This document shows, piece after piece, positions 17,241 through 24,934 of a stretch of DNA of 50,146 nucleotides. The notes beneath the pieces were generated by a model, which saw only the letters and a list, made by a program, of their open reading frames with translations, made no database searches and had not been told where the DNA came from. The stretch's first letter is position 1. Every line of letters begins with the position of its first letter. Source of the stretch: Rhodospirillales bacterium (GTDB lineage Bacteria > Pseudomonadota > Alphaproteobacteria > Reyranellales > Reyranellaceae). Position numbers and translations under genes: made by a program. The stretch lies in NCBI GenBank assembly GCA_016185145.1, contig JACPOB010000188.1, positions 1 to 50,146 on the forward strand, read 5' to 3'.

Positions 17241-18205
17241 GCACGCGCACCTCGCTTCTGATCGGCCTGGCCCTGCTGGTGATCCTGGCGCTGGTGCCGG
17301 TCGATCTCAGCGACATCGGCGTGCCGTATCCCGGCCTGCGCCGCTACGGCACCTACATCCTCACCCTGTGGCTGGTGACGGCGATCGCCGCCATGGGCGT
17401 CAACCTGATCGTGGGCTATGCCGGCCAGGAGACGCTGGCCCAGGCCGCCTTCGTCGGCATCGGCGCCTACGTGACGGCCATCGTCACCAAGGCGGGCATT
17501 CCGTTCGGGGTGGCGTTCGCCGCGTCCGGGCTGCTCACCTTCGTCATCGGCATCGCGCTCGGCTTTCCGGCGCTGCGTGTGCAGAAGCACTACCTCGCCT
17601 TCGTCACGCTTGCCTTCACCGTCCTGTGCTGGCTGGTGTTCCGCAACGAGGAGTGGATCACCGGCGGCGTCATGGGCATCCGCGATATCGAGCGGCCATC
17701 GTTCCTCGGCTGGCCGCTGCGCAACCACGTCCGCTTCTACTGGTTCGTGCTCGGTGTCGCCTCGATCATGACCTTCGTGCTGTGGTGGATCGTGCGCTCG
17801 CCGTGGGGCCGCGCCTTCAACGCGCTGCGCGAGAACCCGCTGCGCGCCGAGAGCCTCGGCATCGATGTCCGCCTCTACACCTTGCTCGCCTTTGCGCTGG
17901 GCTGCGCCTACGGCGGCATGGCCGGCAGCCTCTATGCGCCGCTGGTCGAGTTCATCGATCCCAGCCCGTTCGCGCTGGGCCCTTCGCTGCTCTTCATGCT
18001 GATGGTGGTGATCGGCGGCAGCGGCACCTTCCTCGGGCCCTTCGTCGGCGCCGGTATCGCCGTGCTGCTGCCCGAGTGGCTGCGGGCCTGGGAGACCTGG
18101 TACCTGCTGATCTACGCCGTACTGGTGATGGTCATGATGGCCTTCTTCCCCGGCGGCATCGTCGGCCTGGCGACGCGCCTGCTGACCAGGAAAGCGCGGC
18201 CATGA
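17237..18205 (+). CDS. livM: Branched-chain-type ABC transporter permease (LivM type)
   Basis: A 322-residue permease. It contains the LivM blocks NLIVGYAGQETLAQAAFVGIGAYVTAIV (GYxGQxSLGxAAFxGIGAY type), FPALRVQKHYLAFVTLAF, GRAFNALRENPLRAESLGIDV and GGSGTFLGPFVGA. ATG 17237 overlaps the livH stop, and its own stop overlaps the livG start; both are ATGA junctions, so translation is coupled. The usual second glycine-serine of the GQxSLG motif is replaced here (GQETLA), a mild departure from the family. Confidence 0.93.
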   Translation: MSTRTSLLIGLALLVILALVPVDLSDIGVPYPGLRRYGTYILTLWLVTAIAAMGVNLIVGYAGQETLAQAAFVGIGAYVTAIVTKAGIPFGVAFAASGLLTFVIGIALGFPALRVQKHYLAFVTLAFTVLCWLVFRNEEWITGGVMGIRDIERPSFLGWPLRNHVRFYWFVLGVASIMTFVLWWIVRSPWGRAFNALRENPLRAESLGIDVRLYTLLAFALGCAYGGMAGSLYAPLVEFIDPSPFALGPSLLFMLMVVIGGSGTFLGPFVGAGIAVLLPEWLRAWETWYLLIYAVLVMVMMAFFPGGIVGLATRLLTRKARP

Positions 18206-18945
18206 CGGCTCTGCTCGAAGTCCGCGATATCGAGAAGTCGTTCGGCGGCGTGCAGGCCGTGCGCGGCGTCTCCTTCGACGTCCGCGACGGCGAGATCCTG
18301 GGCGTGATCGGCCCCAACGGCTCAGGCAAGTCGACGCTGTTCAACTGCATCCTGGGCCAGCTCGTGCCCGACCGTGGCAGCGTGCGGGTCAACGGCCGCG
18401 ACGTGACGGGTCTCAGGCCGTCGCGGCTCAATCGCCTCGGCGTCAGCCGCACCTTCCAGCTCCTGCAGGTCTTTCCCGAGCTGACGGTGCGCGAGAACCT
18501 GGTCCTGGCCGGCCAGGAGCATCGCGGCTCGCGCCTGTCGCGCCTGTTCGGACCGCGCGATGCCGGTCTCGGCGCCGACGCCGACCGCATGCTCGATTTC
18601 TTCCGCCTGCGACGGCTCGAGCACGAGAAGGCCGGCAGCCTGTCCTACGGCCAGCAGAAGCTTCTGGACGCCGCCATGGCCTTCATGTCGGGCTCGCGCC
18701 TGGTGCTGCTCGACGAGCCGGCCGGCGGCGTCAACCTCACCATGCTGGCCGACCTGCGCGAGCGGCTGGAGGCGATCAACCGCGAGACGGGCGTCACCTT
18801 CGTCGTGATCGAGCACAACATGGAATTCGTCATGGCGTTGTGCTCGCGGCTGATCGTGCTGGCCGAGGGACGTATCATCGCCGAGGGTGCGCCCGCCGAC
18901 GTGCGGCGCGACCCGTTGGTGATCGAAGCCTATCTGGGGCACTGA
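18202..18945 (+). CDS. livG: Branched-chain-type ABC transporter ATPase (LivG type)
   Basis: A 247-residue ABC ATPase with Walker A GPNGSGKST (near residue 37), the LivG-typical SRTFQLLQVFPELTVRENL segment, signature LSYGQQKLLDAAMA, Walker B LVLLDEPAGGVN and H-loop VIEHNMEFVM. The signature differs from LSGGQ at one position (LSYGQ), as is usual in LivG proteins. It overlaps livM by four bases and precedes livF by one base. It energises the transporter together with LivF. Confidence 0.94.
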   Translation: MTALLEVRDIEKSFGGVQAVRGVSFDVRDGEILGVIGPNGSGKSTLFNCILGQLVPDRGSVRVNGRDVTGLRPSRLNRLGVSRTFQLLQVFPELTVRENLVLAGQEHRGSRLSRLFGPRDAGLGADADRMLDFFRLRRLEHEKAGSLSYGQQKLLDAAMAFMSGSRLVLLDEPAGGVNLTMLADLRERLEAINRETGVTFVVIEHNMEFVMALCSRLIVLAEGRIIAEGAPADVRRDPLVIEAYLGH

Positions 18946-18946
18946 C

Positions 18947-19684
18947 ATGGCCCACGATGTCATTCTCACCCTCGACACTGTCGTCGCCGGCTACGGCAAG
19001 ATGACGATTCTGAACGGCGTCACGGCTGCCATCCGGCGAGGCGCCATCACCACCGTGATCGGCCCCAACGGTGCGGGCAAGTCGACCCTGTTCAAGACGG
19101 TGTTCGGGCTTCTAGGCGTACGCACCGGCCGCGTAACCTTCGACGGCGCGGACACGACATCGTTCGCGCCGCGCCGCATGCTCGATGCCGGCATGTGCTA
19201 CGTGCCGCAGGGTCGTAATCTCTTCCCCGAGCTTTCGGTACGGCACAATCTCGAGCTGGGCGGCGTTGCGCTTTCTGACACGTCGCGGCTCGCCGGCCGC
19301 ATGGACGAGATGATGGCGCGCTTCCCCATGCTGCGCGAGAAGGCCGACGCCCAGGCCTCGACCCTGTCGGGCGGCCAGCAGAAGCTTCTCGAAGTGGCGC
19401 GTGGTCTCCTGCTCGAGCCCAAGCTGATGTTGATCGACGAGCCCTCGATCGGCCTGTCGCCCCTGATGGTCCAGGAGGTCTTCGCCATCCTGAAGGACCT
19501 GCGCAGTGCCGGCGTGTCGATCCTGATGATCGAGCAGAATGCCCGCCAGGCGCTCGCCATCTCCGACTATGGCCTGGTGCTGGAGCAGGGCCAGACCCGC
19601 ATCGAGGACACCGCCCAGAACATCCTGGCCGACCCGCGCATCGCCCAGCTCTTCCTGGGCGGCGGACTGGCCCCAGCGACTTAA
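18947..19684 (+). CDS. livF: Branched-chain-type ABC transporter ATPase (LivF type)
   Basis: A 245-residue ABC ATPase with Walker A GPNGAGKST, the LivF block CYVPQGRNLFPELSVRHNLELG, signature LSGGQQKLLEVARGLL, Walker B LMLIDEPSIGLSP and the segment LMIEQNARQALAISDYGLVLEQG typical of LivF. It is the fourth membrane or ATPase component of the HAAT transporter, one base after livG. The shikimate dehydrogenase gene starts about 14 bases downstream in the same direction, which joins transport and catabolism. Confidence 0.94.
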   Translation: MAHDVILTLDTVVAGYGKMTILNGVTAAIRRGAITTVIGPNGAGKSTLFKTVFGLLGVRTGRVTFDGADTTSFAPRRMLDAGMCYVPQGRNLFPELSVRHNLELGGVALSDTSRLAGRMDEMMARFPMLREKADAQASTLSGGQQKLLEVARGLLLEPKLMLIDEPSIGLSPLMVQEVFAILKDLRSAGVSILMIEQNARQALAISDYGLVLEQGQTRIEDTAQNILADPRIAQLFLGGGLAPAT

Positions 19685-19698
19685 GCGCAGGAGACATT

Positions 19699-20589
19699 GT
19701 GATGACGTCACGCATGCTCGTCGGCCTGATCGGCACCAATATCCAAAAGTCGCTGGCGCCGGCGCTGCACGAGGATGCCTTCGCGGCCGCCGGTGTCTCC
19801 GGCCACTACCATCTGATGGACGTCGCGACCCTGCAGGGCCGCCGTCTCGAGGACCTGCTGACGGCTGCCCGGACCGCTGGCTTCGCCGGCGTCAACATCA
19901 CTCATCCGTTCAAGGAAGCGGTGATCCCGCTGCTCGACGCCGTCTCGACCGAGGCGACCGAGATCGGCGCGGTGAACACGGTGGTATTCGACAAGAGCGG
20001 CCGCACCACCGGCCACAACACCGACTGCTCGGGCTTCCGCCAAGCCTTCATCGAGACTTTCGGCAACGACGCTGTACGCGGCAAGCCGGTGCTGCTCTTG
20101 GGCGCCGGCGGGGCAGGGCGGGCGGTCGCCGTGGCGCTGATGGCATTGGGTGCCTCGACGGTGCGGATCTACGACCAGGACCAGGTCCGTGCCACCGGCC
20201 TTTGCGCCGATCTCATCATGCGTTTCGGCGCCGATCGCTGCGAGCTGCTGACCGATCCGGAAATCGCGGCCGAGCAGGTCGCCGGCATCGTCAATGCGAC
20301 GCCGGTCGGCATGACCGGCTATCCCGGCCTGCCCTTGCCGGTTCGCCTGGTGCAGAAGCATCATTTCGTCGCCGACGTGATCTACACGCCGATCGACACC
20401 AAGTTCGTGCTGGCCGCCCAGAAGAAGGGCTGCCGCACCATGAATGGCGGCGGCATGTGCGTGCACCAGGCCGTCGATGCCTTCCGCCATTTCACCGGTC
20501 TCGTGCCCGACGTCGCGCGCATGAAGCAGACCTTCGAGACGGCCTGCGCTGCCCGCGACGCGGCTTCTGCGACGGGAGGGCCGAAATGA
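19699..20589 (+). CDS. aroE: Shikimate/quinate dehydrogenase
   Basis: A 296-residue enzyme of the shikimate dehydrogenase family. The substrate domain has the SLAPALH segment (usually SxSPxxH), NITHPFKEA with the catalytic Lys72, GAVNTVV and NTDCSGF with Asp109. The cofactor domain has GAGGAG (135-140), and an acidic residue (IYDQD) sits where NADP-specific enzymes have an Arg, suggesting NAD use. This, with the following dehydroshikimate dehydratase gene, points to a catabolic role (shikimate or quinate to dehydro-compounds) rather than aromatic biosynthesis. The ribosome site GGAG fits either GTG 19699 or, with better spacing, ATG 19702. Confidence 0.9.
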   Translation: MMTSRMLVGLIGTNIQKSLAPALHEDAFAAAGVSGHYHLMDVATLQGRRLEDLLTAARTAGFAGVNITHPFKEAVIPLLDAVSTEATEIGAVNTVVFDKSGRTTGHNTDCSGFRQAFIETFGNDAVRGKPVLLLGAGGAGRAVAVALMALGASTVRIYDQDQVRATGLCADLIMRFGADRCELLTDPEIAAEQVAGIVNATPVGMTGYPGLPLPVRLVQKHHFVADVIYTPIDTKFVLAAQKKGCRTMNGGGMCVHQAVDAFRHFTGLVPDVARMKQTFETACAARDAASATGGPK

Positions 20590-22463
20590 AGACAGCCATC
20601 GCCACGGTCTGCCTGAGCGGCGCACTCGACGACAAGCTGGAGGCCATCGCCAATGCGGGCTTCGAGCGCGTCGAGCTGTTCGAGAACGACCTTCTGTCGT
20701 TCAACGGCTCGCCCACCGATGTCCGGCGCATGATCGAAGACTACCGGCTGCGGACCATCACCTTCCAGCCGTTCCGCGACTTCGAGGGCATGCCGCCGGC
20801 CTTGCGCGAGCGCGCGCTGACCCGCGCCGAACGCAAGTTCGACGTCATGGAGGCGCTGGGCTGCGACCTGCTGATGGTGTGTTCCAACGTCTCGCCCGAC
20901 AGCCTGGGCGGCATCGACCGCGCCGCCGCCGATCTGCGCGAGCTCGGCGATCGCGCCGCCCGCCGCGGCATGCGGGTCGCCTTCGAGGCGCTGGCCTGGG
21001 GCCGGCACATCAACGACTATCGCGACGCCTGGGAGGCGGTGCGGCGCGCCGATCATCCCGCGGTCGGCCTGGTGCTCGATACCTTCCACATCCTGGCGCG
21101 CGGCACGGATCTTTCCGCCATCCGCGCCATCCCGCGCGACCGCATCTTCCTCGTTCAGGCGGCCGACGCGCCGCGGCTCGACATGGACTATCTGTCATGG
21201 AGTCGGCACTTCCGCAATTTCCCGGGGCAGGGCGACTTCCCGCTCGACGACTTCATGGACGCGCTGGCCGCCACCGGTTTCGACGGCCTGTTCTCGCTGG
21301 AAATCTTCAACGACCAGTTCCGCAGCGGCTCGACGCGCCAGGTGGCGGTCGATGGTCATCGCTCGCTGATCTATCTTCTGGACCGCCTGCACGCGCGCTC
21401 AGGGCACACCGTCGCCGGGCTGACGCCGATGCCGCCGCGGGCGAAGTGTCTCGGCGTCGAGTTCATCGAGTTCGCCCTGGACGACCAGGCCGCCGTCCCC
21501 TTCGAGAGCATGCTGCAGGGGCTGGGCTTCCGCCGCGCCGGCCAGCACATCTCCAAGCAGGTCACGCGGTGGCGCCAGGGCGACGTCAACATCGTGGTCA
21601 ACACCGAGAAGGAGGGTTTCGCCCACTCCTACAACATCACCCACGGCACGTCGGTCTGTGCGCTCGGCCTACGCGTCGACGATGCCGCCGCCACGCTCGA
21701 CCGCGCCCAGCTCCTGCTCGACATGCCGTTCCGCCAGGCCGTCGGGCCGGGCGAGCTGGAGATTCCCGCGGTGCGCGGCCTGGGCGGCAGCCTGGTCTAT
21801 TTCATCGATCCCAAGACCGACCTGGGCCGTGTGTGGGACATCGAGTTCCGCGCTGTTGCAGACAGCTCGGGCAAGGGAGACGCCGGTTTGCAGCGGGTCG
21901 ATCACCTCCAACAGGTGATGCTTTACGACGAGATGCTGAGCTGGCTCCTGTTCTACACCTCGCTGCTCGAGGTCGATAAGACGCCGGCGCAGGACGTGCT
22001 CGATCCCGGCGGGCTGGTGAAGAGCCAGGTGGTGCAGTCCGATGACGGCCGATTGCGCCTGGTGCTGAACGGCTCGCAGTCCGGCCGCACCCAGACCTCG
22101 CGTTTCTTGTCGGAAGCCTTCGGCTCGGGCGTGCAGCACATCGCGCTGGCGACCGACGACCTGTTGGCGACGGTGCGCCAGCTCGAAGCCAACGGCGTGA
22201 AGCTGCTGCCGGTGCCCGAGAACTACTATGACGACCTGGAAGCCAAGAGCGAGCTCACGATGGAGCTGATCGACACGCTCAAGGCGCACAACATCTTCTA
22301 TGACCGCGAAGGCGACGCCGAATACTTCCAGGTCTATACGACCACCATCGAGGATCGCTTCTTCTTCGAGATCGTCGAACGCCGCGGCTACCGCGGCTAC
22401 GGCGCGGTCAATGCGCCCATCCGGCTGGCCGCGCAGGCCAGGCTGGGCGCGCGCCTGTCATAG
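20586..22463 (+). CDS. quiC1: 3-Dehydroshikimate dehydratase, QuiC1-type two-domain fusion
   Basis: A 625-residue two-domain protein. The N-terminal TIM barrel (about 1-275) is a sugar-phosphate-isomerase-like dehydratase with candidate metal ligands Glu134 (AFEAL), Asp165 (LVLDTFH), Gln191 (LVQAAD) and Glu239 (SLEIFND). The C-terminal half (about 285-610) is a 4-hydroxyphenylpyruvate-dioxygenase-like domain with an intact His440 (RVDHLQ), His518 (VQHIAL), Glu595 (FFEIVER) iron-type triad. The architecture matches Pseudomonas QuiC1, which converts 3-dehydroshikimate to protocatechuate; the role of the dioxygenase-like domain is unsettled. ATG 20586 overlaps the dehydrogenase stop, so the two are coupled. 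No protocatechuate ring-cleavage genes are in the window. Confidence 0.9.
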   Translation: MKTAIATVCLSGALDDKLEAIANAGFERVELFENDLLSFNGSPTDVRRMIEDYRLRTITFQPFRDFEGMPPALRERALTRAERKFDVMEALGCDLLMVCSNVSPDSLGGIDRAAADLRELGDRAARRGMRVAFEALAWGRHINDYRDAWEAVRRADHPAVGLVLDTFHILARGTDLSAIRAIPRDRIFLVQAADAPRLDMDYLSWSRHFRNFPGQGDFPLDDFMDALAATGFDGLFSLEIFNDQFRSGSTRQVAVDGHRSLIYLLDRLHARSGHTVAGLTPMPPRAKCLGVEFIEFALDDQAAVPFESMLQGLGFRRAGQHISKQVTRWRQGDVNIVVNTEKEGFAHSYNITHGTSVCALGLRVDDAAATLDRAQLLLDMPFRQAVGPGELEIPAVRGLGGSLVYFIDPKTDLGRVWDIEFRAVADSSGKGDAGLQRVDHLQQVMLYDEMLSWLLFYTSLLEVDKTPAQDVLDPGGLVKSQVVQSDDGRLRLVLNGSQSGRTQTSRFLSEAFGSGVQHIALATDDLLATVRQLEANGVKLLPVPENYYDDLEAKSELTMELIDTLKAHNIFYDREGDAEYFQVYTTTIEDRFFFEIVERRGYRGYGAVNAPIRLAAQARLGARLS

Positions 22464-22464
22464 T

Positions 22465-22503
22465 CTTCCGGACCGCGAGCCGGAGGCTCGCGGTCCGGAA
22501 GAA
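22465..22503. terminator. Perfect hairpin, palindrome family 2, copy 2
   Basis: Two 18-base arms (22465-22482 and 22486-22503), perfectly complementary, start TCTTCCGGACCGCG and enclose GGA. It begins two bases after the quiC1 stop and lies between convergent genes. It shares its core with the palindrome at 7210-7269. It has no T-run, so terminator function is inferred from position and stem strength. Confidence 0.7.
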
Positions 22504-22518
22504 CATGAGCCGCCCCAG

Positions 22519-23328
22519 CTAATCGTAGAACTGCGGCGAGTGCTTCTGCGCCTGGCTCTGCGGCTTGTCGTGGTTGATCCACAGCTCAGCCTTCTTGTCG
22601 GCCATCAGCTGCTCGATCCTCTTGAACGAGGCCTGCGTCTGGTCGGCGCTGGTGTTCATCGAGGCCACGCGTTTGTTGTCCCAGTTGTCCTTGAAGTGGA
22701 CGGCATCCCCCGAAAGGACCAGCCAGCCGGTTTTGGGCAGGTGCACCAGCAATGACTGGTGGCCGGGCGTGTGGCCCGGCGTCGAGATGATGGTGGCGCT
22801 GCCGTCGCCGAACACGTCGAGATCGCCCTCGAGCTTGCGGATCGGCCGCTCGGCCTTGAACGGCGGCTTCTTGTCGGGGGCGAACGCGAAGTCGAACTCG
22901 GCCTTCTGGATCAGGAGCGTCGAGGCGGGGAACATGTCGACATTGCCGATATGGTCGCCATGATGGTGCGAGACCGCGACGTACTTGATGTCTGCCGGCC
23001 TGACGCCGACTTCGGCCAGCTGCGCCGCCAGCGTCTTGGCCCGCGTCGCCGTGCCGATCGGGCCGGTCACCGGCTTCTCGGCGATCGCATCGGGGTAACC
23101 CGTGTCCCACAGGAGCCAGTCCGAACCGTGGCGGATCAGGTAGCAGTTGTCGGAAAGCTCGAACGGCTTGCCGACATTGACGCCGGGCGACCAGCGCGAC
23201 TGGTCGGTCGCGGCATTGTGGCCGCAATCCATGACGTAGAGCCGATCGGCCGTGCCCGTCTGGGCTTGGGCGTTCGCCAACCCCAACGATGCAGCAAGAA
23301 TCAGACCGACAACTCCCTTCTTCAACAT
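22519..23328 (-). CDS. Exported metallo-beta-lactamase-fold hydrolase, N-acyl-homoserine-lactonase-like
   Basis: A 269-residue protein with a Sec signal peptide (LKKGVVGLILAASLGLANAQAQ). It has the dinuclear zinc motif HHHGDH at 121-126, His186 (TPGHTPGH), Asp208 (SGDAVH) and His253. The pattern and length resemble the AiiA/AttM lactonase branch more than antibiotic-hydrolysing B1-B3 enzymes. By family knowledge, substrates are lactones, including quorum-sensing acyl-homoserine lactones; periplasmic location is less usual for that branch. It follows a membrane-protein gene 10 bases upstream in the same direction, so the two likely form an operon. Confidence 0.85.
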   Translation of the reverse strand: MLKKGVVGLILAASLGLANAQAQTGTADRLYVMDCGHNAATDQSRWSPGVNVGKPFELSDNCYLIRHGSDWLLWDTGYPDAIAEKPVTGPIGTATRAKTLAAQLAEVGVRPADIKYVAVSHHHGDHIGNVDMFPASTLLIQKAEFDFAFAPDKKPPFKAERPIRKLEGDLDVFGDGSATIISTPGHTPGHQSLLVHLPKTGWLVLSGDAVHFKDNWDNKRVASMNTSADQTQASFKRIEQLMADKKAELWINHDKPQSQAQKHSPQFYD

Positions 23329-23338
23329 GGCTGCCTCC

Positions 23339-23827
23339 TCAGTCGACCGGACGGTAACGTCGCACCGCTGCGATACCCAGGATGATGAACAGGATCAGCA
23401 CGATGCCCTGCACAACAGCGAAGGGCGGTTCGGAGCCGGTCGGCGCGAACTTGTTCAGGTAGGCGAACTTGTTGAACGACTGGACGATCGCCACGAAGAA
23501 GTTGAGGTAGAGCGCGGCGATCGCGGTCGCGACATAGATCTTGCGCCACGGACCTAAGAGCTTCTTGCCGTAGATCGCGTACAGCGCCACGGCCAGGATC
23601 ACGAGCGAGATCGCGCCGACGACGTGCGCCGGCGTCAGTCCCTTGATGGGAAAGAAGTAGCCGGTGACGCTGGTCAGGATCGTCGAGATCAGGAAGAAGG
23701 CGTTCCAGCCGGCGATCGGCGCGCTCTGAAGCATCAACGCGACGACGATGAAGCCGGTCATGATGCCGACCAGGCTGATGACGACGTGCACGAAAGTGAA
23801 CGTCTCGATCGACATACCCAGAACCAT
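23339..23827 (-). CDS. Four-helix inner-membrane protein of unknown function
   Basis: About 162 residues with four predicted membrane helices (roughly residues 10-30, 42-62, 68-86 and 138-158 from the start). The conserved-looking segments are FTFVHVVISLVGIMTGFIVVALML and LNFFVAIVQSFNK. GGGGGAG lies six bases before ATG 23827; a GTG immediately upstream (23830) is an alternative start. Its stop is 10 bases from the lactonase-like gene, suggesting one transcript. I do not recognise a named family. Confidence 0.75.
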   Translation of the reverse strand: MVLGMSIETFTFVHVVISLVGIMTGFIVVALMLQSAPIAGWNAFFLISTILTSVTGYFFPIKGLTPAHVVGAISLVILAVALYAIYGKKLLGPWRKIYVATAIAALYLNFFVAIVQSFNKFAYLNKFAPTGSEPPFAVVQGIVLILFIILGIAAVRRYRPVD

Positions 23828-23847
23828 CACGTACTCCCCCTTTTATC

Positions 23848-23876
23848 GACGCTGAGCTTAGCGCATGGACGCTGAG
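23848..23876. promoter_or_regulatory. Two direct repeats in a divergent promoter region
   Basis: GACGCTGAG occurs at 23848-23856 and again at 23868-23876, exactly 20 bases (two helical turns) apart, in the 118-base gap between the divergently transcribed membrane-protein gene and the beta-lactamase gene. The spacing would place two bound proteins on the same face of the DNA. The binding protein is unknown. Confidence 0.4.
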
Positions 23877-23945
23877 GCGGATAAGCCTTTCCCACGCCAC
23901 ATTGGTCGGCCACGCAGTCATCCCCCTTCAAATAATGGAGAGAAC

Positions 23946-24803
23946 ATGCCTGCCTCGATCGCGCGCCGCAGCTTCCTCGCGGCGCCGTTGCTGGCCCTTC
24001 CAGCCTTCGCAGACGATGCAACATCCCGGCTTGCCGAGCTCGAGCGCCGCAATGGTGGCCGACTGGGCGTGGCGGCGCTCGATACGGCGAGCGGCCGTCG
24101 CGTCGGCCATCGCGCCGAGGAGCTGTTCCCGCTTTGCAGCACCTTCAAGTTCCTGGCCGCGGCCTTCGTGCTGGCCCGGGTCGATCGCGGCGAGGAGAAG
24201 CTGGACCGCCGTGTCGTCTTCGCCGAGAAGGACCTCGTCACCTATTCGCCGGTGACCAAGGGGCATGTCGGTGCACGCGGCATGACGATGGCGGAGATCT
24301 GCGAGGCGGCCGTGACGCTCAGCGACAACACCGCGGGCAACCTGATGTTCGCGAGCTTCGGCGGACCCGCCGGGCTCACCGCCTATGCACGCTCGCTGGG
24401 CGACAGGGCGACGCGGCTCGATCGCATCGAGACTGAACTCAACGAGGCAAAGCCCGGCGATCCGCGCGACACCACGACTCCGGTCGCCATGCTGGGGACC
24501 ATGCAGCGGCTCTTGATCGAGGATGCATTGTCGTCGTCATCGCGCGATCGCCTGATCGGCTGGCTGATGGCCAGCAAGACGGGCGCCCGCCGCCTGCGCG
24601 CCGGCCTGCCGGCCGACTGGAAGCTCGGCGACAAGACCGGCACCGGCGACAACGGCACCGCCAACGACGTCGCCATCGCCTTTCCACCCGGTCGCGCGCC
24701 GATCCTGATCACGGCCTACTACACGGGGTCGACGATCTCGGACGATGCCCGCAACACGGTCATCGCCGAGGCAGGACGTCTGGTGGTCGCGGGACTAGGC
24801 TAA
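23946..24803 (+). CDS. bla: Class A beta-lactamase
   Basis: A 285-residue serine beta-lactamase. The N-terminus has a twin-arginine-like signal (SIARRSFLAAPLLALPAFA). The catalytic motifs are complete: STFK (Ser65, Lys68), SDN (126-128), an omega-loop ETELN with the general base Glu162, and KTG (230-232). A cysteine precedes the catalytic Ser (LCSTFK), as at position 69 of class A carbapenemases, but the partner cysteine just after KTG is absent (KTGTGDNG), so the disulfide of that group is not formed. GGAGAG lies before ATG 23946. It acts in the periplasm on penams and cephems; the spectrum cannot be told. Chromosomal, with no resistance-island hallmarks nearby. Confidence 0.93.
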   Translation: MPASIARRSFLAAPLLALPAFADDATSRLAELERRNGGRLGVAALDTASGRRVGHRAEELFPLCSTFKFLAAAFVLARVDRGEEKLDRRVVFAEKDLVTYSPVTKGHVGARGMTMAEICEAAVTLSDNTAGNLMFASFGGPAGLTAYARSLGDRATRLDRIETELNEAKPGDPRDTTTPVAMLGTMQRLLIEDALSSSSRDRLIGWLMASKTGARRLRAGLPADWKLGDKTGTGDNGTANDVAIAFPPGRAPILITAYYTGSTISDDARNTVIAEAGRLVVAGLG

Positions 24804-24836
24804 ATCTCTTCCTCCCAGATTCGCTGCAACTCATGT

Positions 24837-24873
24837 TCCTCTCCCCCGCAAGGGCCCCGCAAGGGGGAGAGGA
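24837..24873. terminator. Hairpin between convergent genes
   Basis: TCCTCTCCCCC (24837-24847) and its perfect complement (24863-24873) flank a 15-base loop. It lies between the beta-lactamase gene and the convergent lipoprotein gene and may end both transcripts. There is no T-run. The loop and arms include a repeated CCCCGCAAGGG-like unit, so it may also be a REP-type element. Confidence 0.6.
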
Positions 24874-24934
24874 GCCTGATTGGCAGATATGTCCACTCTC
24901 TAGCAGCGTCGCCGGGAGGACGGAGGCAGGCGAC

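Noticed and set aside
24837..24873. A classical rho-independent terminator
   Set aside because: The stem is strong but the loop is long and no T-run follows on either strand, so it is listed only as a probable terminator or REP-like hairpin.
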